Shown here: one piece after another, positions 50,734 through 58,880 of the stretch
Position numbering within the stretch: position 1 is the stretch's first letter
Layout of the letters: every line of letters begins with the position of its first letter
The notes under the pieces: generated by a model
Told to the model about the DNA's origin: nothing
Seen by the model: only the letters and a program-made list of their open reading frames with translations
The model's database searches: none
Position numbers and translations under genes: made by a program
NCBI GenBank assembly: GCA_028688015.1
Contig: JAQTZB010000001.1
Span: 62,001 to 126,000 of the forward strand
Direction: 5' to 3'
From: Elusimicrobiales bacterium
GTDB lineage: Bacteria; Elusimicrobiota; Elusimicrobia; Elusimicrobiales; UBA9959
Length of the DNA: 64,000 nucleotides

Positions 50734-52044
50734 CTATAAAGCTCCTGCCCCGCCGTGCATGCAGACCGGCTGTCGGGTGGCCTGCAGCACCGCCTGCCAC
50801 AGCCAGCCCTGCGGGTCCACCAGCTTGCGGCCGGCCGTCATATGGATGGGCAAATGCACCAGCCGGTGGTTGTGCAGCCCCAGCACCAGCCCGGTCTTGC
50901 CGGCCATGCCGGCGTGCAGAGCATTGTAGCCCAGCAGCAGGCAGTACTCCGCGTCATTGGCGTTGGCGGGCGTGCTGCGTATGGAATAGCTGGGATCGAA
51001 GTATTTTATATTCACCTCAAAATTCTGGCGGGCGAACCAGTCCCTGGCCCGGTCCTTGAGCAGCAGGCCTATGTCCTGCAGCTTGCGGTTACCTGAGCGG
51101 TCCACGGCGCCGGCGGTCTGGGCCGCCAGCTGCTGCCCCGCGCCTTCGGCGACCACCACCACCGCGTGGTCCTTGGCTTCCAGGCGGCGCCGCAGGCACT
51201 CAAAAAAGCCCCGGGGGCCTTCCAGGTCGAAGGGGACCTCGGGGACCAGGCAGAAATTGACATTGCTGTTGGAGGTGGCGGCCGAGGCGGCTATCCACCC
51301 TGATTCCCGGCCCATCAGCTTGACCAGGCCGACGCCGTGCCGTATTGACTTGGCCTCGGCGTGCGCGCAGGAGATAACGGCGGAAGCCTCCTGCACCGCC
51401 GTCTCGAAGCCGAAGGAGCGCTCGATGACGCCGATATCGTTGTCTATGGTCTTGGGCACCCCGACCACCGCGATGGGCAGGCCCTGGGCGGCTATCTCTT
51501 TCTGCAGGTCCCGCGCCCCGCGCAGCGTGCCGTCCCCCCCGATGACCACGAGGATATTGACGCCGCGGCGCCGCAGCGCGGCTACCATCCTGTCCGCGTC
51601 CTGCGGGCCCCGCGAGGACTTGAGGATGGTGCCGCCTTTCTCGTGTATCTCGTCGGTATTGTCCGGGCTCAGCTCCAGCGGCGGGTAGGTTTCGTCCTCG
51701 GCCAGGCCCAGGTAGCCGTACTGGAAACCGAGGACTTTTTTGACCCCGTAACCCTCGACGGCGCAGAAGGTGACCGCGCGGATGACGTTGTTGAGCCCGG
51801 GGCACAGTCCCCCGCAGGTGACTATGCCGACGACCGCCTCCTCCGGTTTGAAGAAGAGCTTTTCACGCGCTCCCGCGCGCTGGAAATATTCTATCTCGTC
51901 CGCGCCGGAGCCCGGCGCGTAGTCGAGGGTGTGTACCCGGCGGATCACGCCGTTCTCGTCGGTAAAGAACTTGGGGTACCTGGCCTTGAAGGGCGAGTCG
52001 TAGCGGCATTCGCCCAGGGTGTCCACAGCGATCATTTTTGCCAT
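50734..52044 (-). CDS. pfkA: 6-phosphofructokinase, long-type
   Basis: The 436-aa enzyme carries CGGLCPGLNNVIRAV (78-92), GGDGT (169-173), PKTIDND (197-203) and MGRESGW. Gly in GGDGT is typical of ATP-dependent enzymes, while Lys in PKTIDND is typical of the PPi type. The pairing of both occurs in the long ATP-using PFKs of plants, trypanosomatids and some bacteria, so ATP is the likely donor, but PPi use is not excluded. It phosphorylates fructose 6-phosphate in glycolysis. It precedes the kinase/regulator pair with a 1-bp gap. The symbol follows the family, not a proven orthologue. Confidence 0.9.
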   Translation of the reverse strand: MAKMIAVDTLGECRYDSPFKARYPKFFTDENGVIRRVHTLDYAPGSGADEIEYFQRAGAREKLFFKPEEAVVGIVTCGGLCPGLNNVIRAVTFCAVEGYGVKKVLGFQYGYLGLAEDETYPPLELSPDNTDEIHEKGGTILKSSRGPQDADRMVAALRRRGVNILVVIGGDGTLRGARDLQKEIAAQGLPIAVVGVPKTIDNDIGVIERSFGFETAVQEASAVISCAHAEAKSIRHGVGLVKLMGRESGWIAASAATSNSNVNFCLVPEVPFDLEGPRGFFECLRRRLEAKDHAVVVVAEGAGQQLAAQTAGAVDRSGNRKLQDIGLLLKDRARDWFARQNFEVNIKYFDPSYSIRSTPANANDAEYCLLLGYNALHAGMAGKTGLVLGLHNHRLVHLPIHMTAGRKLVDPQGWLWQAVLQATRQPVCMHGGAGAL

Positions 52045-52254
52045 AGTTTCCTTGTGCCTGAAGATATTTTACCTTGTTTTGGGAGCGGGTGGCGGCGGCA
52101 CAGGAGGAAGAATCTGGCCCAGTATTCTTTTGGGGTTTCCCCCGCCCCGAGGTGGCTACATAACCGCCTGCCCTGTCAGATATGTGCAGTTGCGCCCGGG
52201 TCAGGGCGTGGCTCTTACCAGTTCCAGGTGCCGGGAAAAAAGTAAAATAGAGCC

Positions 52255-53325
52255 ATGGTCAAGGACACGCAGGATTTTTTAGGCAGGCATAAAAACCTGG
52301 CGGCGCTCGCCGCGTTCGCGCTGCTGGGGCTGATCTCCTGGCTGGACTACAATACCGGCGTGGAGGTCTCCTTCTCTATCTTTTACCTCGTCCCGGTCTC
52401 GCTGGTAGCGTGGAGTTCCGGGCTGGTGAACGGCCTGGCCATGTCGGTGGTCAGCGCCGTGGTCTGGATGCTGATGGACCACGTCATCGGCGGGCGCGTG
52501 TATACCAGCCCGACGGTGGCCTACTGGAACTCGCTGGTCCGGTTCGGCTTTTTCACGGTCACGGCGGTGTCCCTGGCCGTCATCCGCAGGATGCTCGGGC
52601 GGGAGCGCGAGAGCTCCCGGCTTAAATCCGACATGGTCTCCATGGTCAGCCACGAGTTTAATAATTCCCTGATCACGCTTAACCTGGTGTCCACCCTGCT
52701 GCGGGAGTACGACGGGGAGGCCGTCACCGAAGAGCGCCGGAAACTCTACGCCATCCTGGAAAACACCTCGCGCAATCTCAACCAGATGATAAAGAACTTC
52801 CTCAATAAGGCGCGGCTCGAGGCCGGGAAGTTCGTGCTGGATGTGCAGCCCACGGAACTGCGCAAGATAGTCTGCGGCGTAGTGGATACCGCCAGCCCCC
52901 TGAGCGAAGCCAAGGGCATAACCGTTAGCACGAATTTCCCGGAAGGCGTCATCCCGGTGAAGTGCGACCCGGACGCCATAGCCCTGGTGATGAACAACCT
53001 CATCGGCAACGCGCTGAAGTACACCCCGCAAAAGGGCCGCGTCGCCGTTACCATAGCCCCGGTGGAAGGTTCAAAGAACCGGGTCAGGATCTCCGTAGAG
53101 GACACCGGGATAGGGATAGAAAAGAACGACGCCAAGGCCATTTTCTCCGGCTTCTACCGCGCCGACGGCGGCAAGAGCTCCGGCAAAGGTTTCGGGATAG
53201 GTTTGAAAGTTGCCCGGGACCTGGTGGAAGCGCACGGCAGCAGGATCTTCGTGGAAAGCGCGCCCGGCAGGGGCAGCAAGTTTACCTTCGAGCTCCCCGT
53301 CTGGGAAGAAGCCGCCGGGAACTAA
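52255..53325 (+). CDS. Membrane histidine kinase
   Basis: The 356-aa protein starts with about four membrane helices (residues 13-112; NLAALAAFALLGLISWLDYNT, IFYLVPVSLVAWSSG) with little periplasmic sequence, resembling MASE-like sensor regions. The HisKA domain has His133 (MVSHEFNNSL), then the N box NLIGNALKYTP, and G boxes DTGIGIEK and GFGIGLKVARDLVEAHG. No response regulator is next to it. It is divergent from the phosphofructokinase gene upstream; the 210-bp gap contains a possible R remnant near 52139 and no clear promoter. The signal may be membrane or light related, but this is inference. Confidence 0.88.
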   Translation: MVKDTQDFLGRHKNLAALAAFALLGLISWLDYNTGVEVSFSIFYLVPVSLVAWSSGLVNGLAMSVVSAVVWMLMDHVIGGRVYTSPTVAYWNSLVRFGFFTVTAVSLAVIRRMLGRERESSRLKSDMVSMVSHEFNNSLITLNLVSTLLREYDGEAVTEERRKLYAILENTSRNLNQMIKNFLNKARLEAGKFVLDVQPTELRKIVCGVVDTASPLSEAKGITVSTNFPEGVIPVKCDPDAIALVMNNLIGNALKYTPQKGRVAVTIAPVEGSKNRVRISVEDTGIGIEKNDAKAIFSGFYRADGGKSSGKGFGIGLKVARDLVEAHGSRIFVESAPGRGSKFTFELPVWEEAAGN

Positions 53326-53398
53326 GCCGCGCGGGACTCGATCCAAAAATACAAAAATCCGTTCACCGCTCCGCTGCCGGAGTGCGACCGGCGGGCCC

Positions 53399-55150
53399 TT
53401 ACCGGTCGCAGGCCCAGGCGGCGGACTCTTCCACGCCGGGCAGAGCCGGGTCCAGCGCCACGCTGACGCAGCGGCGCCCGTCGGCCAGGCTGGCCAGGCG
53501 GTACCAGCGGTTCAGGAAACCGGCCGCCGGGTCGAACCGGAAGGCAGCCTCGAAAAGCGCGAGAGATCTATAATTCCTGTCCAGGCCGCTGCGCTCGTAG
53601 GTGCGGTCAGAGAGCGGCAGCACCTTGATGGCGTCCCCCTCCACCATGGCCCCGCGGTATTCCACCAGCGGCTCGGTAGCCAGCGACAGCACCCGGCTGC
53701 CCAGCACCTTGCCGCACGCGCCCTGACAGGAGGCGGCGGCGGAACTTGCTGGGGCGTCGGCAAAGACCACGCCGGCCCCGGCGGCGAAAAGCGCGAAGTC
53801 CCCGGAAGCGCTGACCGCGGGCGACGCGGCGGTGAGCGCTTCCCGCTTCTCCGGGCGGTAGGCCGTCAGCCACAGCCGCGACGGGCCGCCCTGCGCCTGC
53901 GGCGCCTCGGTGAAGGCCAGCAGCACGGCCCCGTCGGCGGAGCCGTAGGCGGCCACGGCGCAGGCGCTGGAGCCGGCCACCTCCCTAAGGTCGCCCGGCC
54001 CTACGCCGGTAAAATGAACGCCGCGCCGGTCGGCTATCCAATAGGTGCGGGTCTTGTCAGCGGCGTCGCCGGGGAGCGGCAGCCGCAGTATCTCGAAGTC
54101 CAGCCCGCTCCAGGAGCACGCAAACGACGCCGAAGGCGTGGAGGTGAAGAGCTGCTCGCGCGAGATGCGGAAGTCCGGGTCCAGCCGGTCCAGCGCCGCC
54201 GCCGCCAGCCAGCGGTCCGCCTCTCGCGGCGCTCCCAGCAGGCCGCGGAAGACCGGGACGGCCAGGTCGGCCACGGTGCCCTGCCGGGGCAGCGCGCTCA
54301 CCGCCGTGAAAGAGACAGCCGGCAGCACGCGCCCCAGCTTGGCCGCTGCCGCCGCCGCCTCCGGCGACTGGGCCCGGCTCTGGAGGGCCGGGACCGCGGC
54401 CTGGCCGGCCGCGCGCAGTTTCGGCCACCAGTACGCCGCCATGGCGGCCCCGCCGGCGAGCAGCGTGAGGATGAAGAAGGAGCGGGCCAGCGACGGCGCG
54501 GAACTGCGGCTGCCGCCCCCGCGGCTGAAATCGAACCGCACGGGCAGCGCTTTGATGACGCGCAGTTTATACAGCAGCGGGCTCAGCCCGAAGGCGATCT
54601 CGGAGACGGCCATGGCCGCCAGCGAGCCCAGCGCCACCAGCACCGTGAACGCGGTCATCACGTTGCCCCAGCCGCCGGCCGCGAAGAGCTCCAGCACGCG
54701 GTGGAACTCTCCCACGGCGCCCTGGCGCGCCAGCGCCGGCGCGCGGGCCAGGAAGAGATAGGCGCACACGCCCAGGAAGAAGGCCAGCGGGGTGTGGGGC
54801 TTCAGGCGGCGGGTGCGCAGGTCCGTGAAGGTGACGCCCAGCATGACGTACATGAAGCCGAAGCCGCAGATCTCGCGCCAGAGCAGCGAGGGGTGCCACG
54901 CCCCCTGCAGCGAGGTGTAGAACATCATGGCGGCGTAGACTACGGAGAGGGCGATGGCGTAGGCCACGCTGAGCAGGGCGCCGACCTCGTCGAAGAGCAG
55001 GCGCTTGAGCCCGGCCAGCAGCAGGTCCGCCAGGCGCGCGAGCATCCAGAACATGGCGCTGATGCTGCTGAGCGTCCGGAACGGGACCAGCAGCGCCTGG
55101 AACTCGGGCGAGCCCCAGAGCGCTTGCGCCTGCGCCAGGTAAGTTTCCAT
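53399..55150 (-). CDS. Multi-spanning membrane protein with large C-terminal domain
   Basis: The 583-aa protein has about six helices in the first 210 residues (LSSISAMFWMLARLADLLLAG, AYAIALSVVYAAMMFY, MTAFTVLVALGSLAAMAVSE) and a single helix near 235. A ~330-residue Ala-rich, probably periplasmic, domain follows with many paired Cys. The N-terminal part has a Yip1-like look but I cannot assign it. It faces the histidine kinase gene tail to tail, 73 bp apart, so they are not co-transcribed. Unknown function; the Cys-rich outer part suggests an exported sensor or assembly factor. Confidence 0.6.
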   Translation of the reverse strand: METYLAQAQALWGSPEFQALLVPFRTLSSISAMFWMLARLADLLLAGLKRLLFDEVGALLSVAYAIALSVVYAAMMFYTSLQGAWHPSLLWREICGFGFMYVMLGVTFTDLRTRRLKPHTPLAFFLGVCAYLFLARAPALARQGAVGEFHRVLELFAAGGWGNVMTAFTVLVALGSLAAMAVSEIAFGLSPLLYKLRVIKALPVRFDFSRGGGSRSSAPSLARSFFILTLLAGGAAMAAYWWPKLRAAGQAAVPALQSRAQSPEAAAAAAKLGRVLPAVSFTAVSALPRQGTVADLAVPVFRGLLGAPREADRWLAAAALDRLDPDFRISREQLFTSTPSASFACSWSGLDFEILRLPLPGDAADKTRTYWIADRRGVHFTGVGPGDLREVAGSSACAVAAYGSADGAVLLAFTEAPQAQGGPSRLWLTAYRPEKREALTAASPAVSASGDFALFAAGAGVVFADAPASSAAASCQGACGKVLGSRVLSLATEPLVEYRGAMVEGDAIKVLPLSDRTYERSGLDRNYRSLALFEAAFRFDPAAGFLNRWYRLASLADGRRCVSVALDPALPGVEESAAWACDR

Positions 55151-55227
55151 CAGTTAGATACTAACAAACCGCGCGCGGCAAAACAAAGCCGCCGGGAAAA
55201 ATGTATCATTGCATTGTTGATCAACCT

Positions 55228-56226
55228 ATGCGAGCTTTGACCGCCTCCGCCGTTGCGCCGCTGCTTGGCGCGGCCCTGTTTTTCTCCCCGCCCGCCTGGG
55301 CCGGCGCCGAGAGCGCGGCCGCGCGGGCGAAGGCGGCCCTGCTGGCCGGCAATTACGCGGGAGCCGCCGAGCTGTTCGGCAAGGCCGCTGCAGCCGGCGA
55401 CCCGGAAGGCGACGTCGGGCTGGGCTTCCTGCTGCACAGCGGCCTGGGCGTGCCCAAGGAGCCGGCCAAGGCCTTCGCTCATTATTCCAAGGCAGCGGCC
55501 AAGAAATATCCCAAGGGTTTATATTACCTGGGCCGGGCTTATAAAACCAGCGCGGCCGGCAGGCCGGATCACGCCCGGGCGATGGCATTGTTCCGTGAGG
55601 CGGCCGCGGCGGGCTATGCCCCGGCGCTGGAGGCGGTGGGCGTCCTTTACAAGAAGGGGCAGGGTGTAAAAGCGAGTAACGCAAGGGCCCTGGAGTGGCT
55701 GGGGAAAGCTGAAAAGCGCGGGCTGGAAACGGTCTACACCCATTTGGGCGACATCTACCTGGAGCAGAACAAGGACCGTAAAGCCTTCTACTATTTCTCT
55801 CTGGCCGTAAAGAAAGGCGAGGCACAGGCGGCCAACTCGCTTGGGTATATGTACGCCACCGGGCGCGGCGTGGTTAAGGATCATGAGCAGGCGCTAAAAT
55901 GGTACCGGCTGAGCGCGCGCCTGGGGTTCGCGATGGCCCAGTACAACCTGGGCGACGCCTACTACGCGGGCGCGGGCGTGAGCGCAGACTACGCGGCGGC
56001 TTATAAGTGGTTGTATATCAGCGAGCTGACCAAAGAACCTACCAACAGCAACAACGGCATGGCCCTGCAGCGACTGCCCGCGGTAGCCGCCAAACTGGCC
56101 CCGTCCGAAATGGAGCGGCTGGAAAAAGAGGCCAGGGCGGAATACCTTACCTGCAAAGCCAACCACGACGCCTGGAGCGCAGAGCGCTTCTGCCGCGACG
56201 AATCCCCCTTCCTGCCCTCCAACTAG
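55228..56226 (+). CDS. Sel1-repeat secreted protein
   Basis: The ATG at 55228 starts a 332-aa protein with a signal peptide (RALTASAVAPLLGAALFFSPPAWA); an earlier ATG 27 bases upstream is less likely. At least six Sel1-like helical repeats follow with the pattern AxxLGxxYxxGxGVxxDxxxAxxWYxxAA (for example EGDVGLGFLLHSGLG, AANSLGYMYATGRGV, MAQYNLGDAYYAGAGV). Sel1 repeats scaffold protein complexes or take part in cell-wall or signalling pathways. Four C-terminal bases overlap the aspartokinase gene on the other strand. Partner unknown. Confidence 0.85.
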   Translation: MRALTASAVAPLLGAALFFSPPAWAGAESAAARAKAALLAGNYAGAAELFGKAAAAGDPEGDVGLGFLLHSGLGVPKEPAKAFAHYSKAAAKKYPKGLYYLGRAYKTSAAGRPDHARAMALFREAAAAGYAPALEAVGVLYKKGQGVKASNARALEWLGKAEKRGLETVYTHLGDIYLEQNKDRKAFYYFSLAVKKGEAQAANSLGYMYATGRGVVKDHEQALKWYRLSARLGFAMAQYNLGDAYYAGAGVSADYAAAYKWLYISELTKEPTNSNNGMALQRLPAVAAKLAPSEMERLEKEARAEYLTCKANHDAWSAERFCRDESPFLPSN

Positions 56227-57485
56227 CGGCGGCGCGGCTTGCCCGCCTTGCCGGTTTTCTTCGCCGGGACTTTGCCCAGCTCGAACACGTCGTGCAAAGT
56301 GCGCACGGCGAGCTCGGCGTACTTGGCCTCGATGAGGCAGGATACCTTGATATCCGAAGTGTTGACCATGTAGACGCTGACGCCCTCGCGCGCGAGCGCC
56401 GTGAACATGCGCGAGGCCACGCCGCTGTGCAGGCGCATGCCCGCGCCCACTATGGAAAGTTTGTTGAGGCCGGCCTTAGCGGCCCAGGCGGCGCCGGGAT
56501 AGGTGGCGGTCAGCTTCTTCGCCACCCGCTCGGCGGCGGCCAGGTCGGCCGAGCCGCAGGTGAAGGACACCGAGGTGCCGCCGGCCGCCGATGAGACGTC
56601 TTCCACTATCATGTCTATGTTGATGTCGGCTTCGGCGACGGCGGTGAAGACGCCGGCCAGGATGCCCGGCTTGTCGGGGATGCCGGTGAGGGACACCTTC
56701 ACCTGGTTCTTGTCGCAGACTATGCCCGCCACGGCGGCGTATTCCATGAGGTCCTCCTCGGGCACCACCTCGGTGCCCGGGTTAAAATTCAGCGACGAGC
56801 GCACTATCAGCGGCAGGCCGTTGCGGCGCGCCAGCTCCACGCAGCGCGGGTGCAGCACCTTGGCGCCCAGGTACGACATCTCCAGCATTTCCTCGTAGGC
56901 CACGCGCGGCAGCAGCCTGGCGTCGGGGCAGACGGCGGGGTCGGCGGTGAAGATGCCGTCGACGTCCTTGTAGAACTCCACGCGGTCGGCCTTCAGCGCA
57001 ACGCCCAGCGCCACGGCGGTGATGTCTGAGCCGCCGCGGCCCAGCGTGGTGATGGAGCCCTCGCGGGTGGCGCCCTGGAAGCCGGCCACCACCACGATGT
57101 AGCCGTCGTCCAGCGCCTTCAGCGTGCGGTCCGCGTTGACGGATTCTATGCGGGCGCGGGAAAAAGAACCGGTGGTGGTGATCTGCACCTGGTGGCCCAG
57201 GAAGGACACGGCCTTGCGCCCCAGGTCCTCGATGGCCAGCGCCAGCAGCGCCGTGGTCACCTGCTCGCCGGTGGCCAGCAGCACGTCGAGCTCGCGGCCC
57301 TCGGTGTGCCTGGAGACGGTCTTGCCCAGGTCTAGCAGGCGGTTGGTCTCGCCGGCCATGGCCGAAACCACGGCCACGACCCTGTTGCCGCGGCCGGCGC
57401 TCTGGATGACGCGCCGCGCCACCGAGCGCACCCGGTCTATGTTGCCGACCGAGGTGCCGCCGTATTTCTGTATGATAAGCGCCAT
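56223..57485 (-). CDS. lysC: Aspartate kinase
   Basis: The 420-aa enzyme begins MALIIQKYGGTSVGNIDR, the aspartokinase signature KYGGTSV, followed by LLATGEQVTTALLALAIEDLG and GRGGSDITAVALG, which build the aspartate and ATP sites. The tail holds two ACT-type regulatory domains (VSLTGIPDKPGILAGVFTAVAEADINIDMIVED; LSIVGAGMRLHSGVASRMF), so it is probably feedback-inhibited by lysine and/or threonine. It catalyses the first step to lysine, threonine, methionine and diaminopimelate. The start is adjacent to a terminator of the aldo/keto reductase gene. The symbol follows the family. Confidence 0.93.
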   Translation of the reverse strand: MALIIQKYGGTSVGNIDRVRSVARRVIQSAGRGNRVVAVVSAMAGETNRLLDLGKTVSRHTEGRELDVLLATGEQVTTALLALAIEDLGRKAVSFLGHQVQITTTGSFSRARIESVNADRTLKALDDGYIVVVAGFQGATREGSITTLGRGGSDITAVALGVALKADRVEFYKDVDGIFTADPAVCPDARLLPRVAYEEMLEMSYLGAKVLHPRCVELARRNGLPLIVRSSLNFNPGTEVVPEEDLMEYAAVAGIVCDKNQVKVSLTGIPDKPGILAGVFTAVAEADINIDMIVEDVSSAAGGTSVSFTCGSADLAAAERVAKKLTATYPGAAWAAKAGLNKLSIVGAGMRLHSGVASRMFTALAREGVSVYMVNTSDIKVSCLIEAKYAELAVRTLHDVFELGKVPAKKTGKAGKPRRR

Positions 57486-57540
57486 ATTGCAGGTGATATT
57501 CTCCCAAATGCCGAGGGCGCGGGCAAGCGCCCCCGCTTTA

Positions 57541-57561
57541 AAAAGGCGCCTGGCGCCTTTT
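57541..57561 (-). terminator. Terminator after the aldo/keto reductase gene
   Basis: AAAAGGCGC (57541-57549) and GCGCCTTTT (57553-57561) form a 9-bp stem with a 3-base loop and flanking A/T runs. It begins within the reductase stop codon and should end transcription in that direction; it may also act on the opposite strand. Confidence 0.7.
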
Positions 57562-58724
57562 CAATCGTTGTAGAGGTAGTCCAGGTCGGCCGGGGTGAGT
57601 TGCCTGGCCAGGCGCAGGGACTCCACGGTTTTGCGGAGCTGGTCCACGTCGCGCGGGCCGATGGCGAGAAAATTAACGCGCGGGTGCGCCAGCACGTAGG
57701 CGTTCAGGACCTGGTCCACCGTGTAGGCGGTGCCGTGGGCGGCGTTGAATTTCTTCGCGAACTTGAGCGCCCGCTTGAAGCGCCGCTCGTTGGCCGGGTG
57801 GAAAATGGCGTCGTAGGCGTGCCCCCAATAGCGGTCCCCCTCTCGCTTCAGGCGCAAGGCTTCGCGCCGGGCGGCGCCCCAGCCCCTGCGCACGATGCTG
57901 AACCCGCCCAGCGGCGAATAAGGCATGAGCTTTATACCTTCCAGGAAGGCCGGGTCCAGCAGGTCGGCGTGCTTCACCTGCGCGCCGCCGGAATGAGTGG
58001 TGGTGGAGCTCATTTCCAGCAGCGAGAAATAAGGGCTGCTCAGCACCGGGCGCGGCAGGCCGGGGTCCAGCGCCGCCTGCGCCAGCGCCTCCCTGACCCG
58101 CGGCATCTCCCAGTTGGAAACGCCCAGCAGGCGGTAGTTCCGGCGCAGTTCCGGGACGGCCAGGGCCGACAGGATCACCCCGATGGGCGTCTGCGGCCTG
58201 TCCACGCGCGCGTAATCGCGGAAATCCGCGTCGTCGCGGTGCAGCAAATAGACGGCTATGCGGTGATTCAGCTGCCGGTCGGAGATGTCTATCTCCTCCT
58301 GAATATTGCGGGTTATTTCCTCTTTGCTCCCTTTGAGCCGGCTCTCGTAAGTGCCGGGGCCGAGGTCGCGCGGAAAGCCGCCCTTGGAGATCACGTACAG
58401 GTCGCTGCGGCCGCCCGCCTTGAGCCACTCGCCCAGGCGCGCTTCTATATTCCGGGCGTAAATCGGGGCCGTGTCGAAAGTGTTGATGCCGAGTTTTACC
58501 GCCTCGTCGAGGACCTCTATGGTTTTTGCGTTATCCATCTTGCCCAGGTGGTCCGTGCCCAGCACCAGCCGCGACAGGATGAGACAGCGGCCCGGGGCCT
58601 CGCAGAGCTCGGAGTACTCCATCGGCGGCGGGCCCGGGGGAGCGGCGGCGCGGCGCGCGCCTGGCGTGCAGGCGGAGGAGAGCAATAAGACCGGCAGGAG
58701 ATAAGCAGCAAAACCGCGTTTCAT
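57561..58724 (-). CDS. Exported aldo/keto reductase lipoprotein
   Basis: The 387-aa protein starts with a lipoprotein signal ending LLSSAC (Cys19), so it should be lipid-anchored outside the cytoplasm. The body is an aldo/keto reductase: RLVLGTDHLG, INTFDTAPIYARN (Asp and Tyr of the tetrad), YVISKGG (Lys), YLLHRDDAD (His) and the NADPH-binding end YVLAHPRVNFLAIGP. AKRs need NADPH, which is not normally free outside the cytoplasm, so an exported form is odd; some exported members use bound cofactor. An insert (EEIDISDRQLNHRI) agrees with the subfamily. Substrate unknown. Confidence 0.85.
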   Translation of the reverse strand: MKRGFAAYLLPVLLLSSACTPGARRAAAPPGPPPMEYSELCEAPGRCLILSRLVLGTDHLGKMDNAKTIEVLDEAVKLGINTFDTAPIYARNIEARLGEWLKAGGRSDLYVISKGGFPRDLGPGTYESRLKGSKEEITRNIQEEIDISDRQLNHRIAVYLLHRDDADFRDYARVDRPQTPIGVILSALAVPELRRNYRLLGVSNWEMPRVREALAQAALDPGLPRPVLSSPYFSLLEMSSTTTHSGGAQVKHADLLDPAFLEGIKLMPYSPLGGFSIVRRGWGAARREALRLKREGDRYWGHAYDAIFHPANERRFKRALKFAKKFNAAHGTAYTVDQVLNAYVLAHPRVNFLAIGPRDVDQLRKTVESLRLARQLTPADLDYLYND

Positions 58725-58880
58725 TCCGAAGCTCCTTGGCTGAAGCTGTAACCGCTGATTTCAAGTATAACTTATTCTCCGGCGGCCGGATAACCTCCCG
58801 ACAGCCCCTTGGCCGCCTTGCGCATAGCGCCTGATGCGGCAGGGCCATAGGCCACTCGTCCGGTGTGGTATACTAATTCT

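Noticed and set aside
52139..52165. Segment CCCCCGCCCCGAGGTGGCTACATAAC resembling the R hairpin region, split here as CCCCCGCCCC and GGCTACATAAC
   Set aside because: The likeness is limited to about 25 bases with a gap and could arise from GC-rich chance similarity. No other R part is found in the 210-bp gap.
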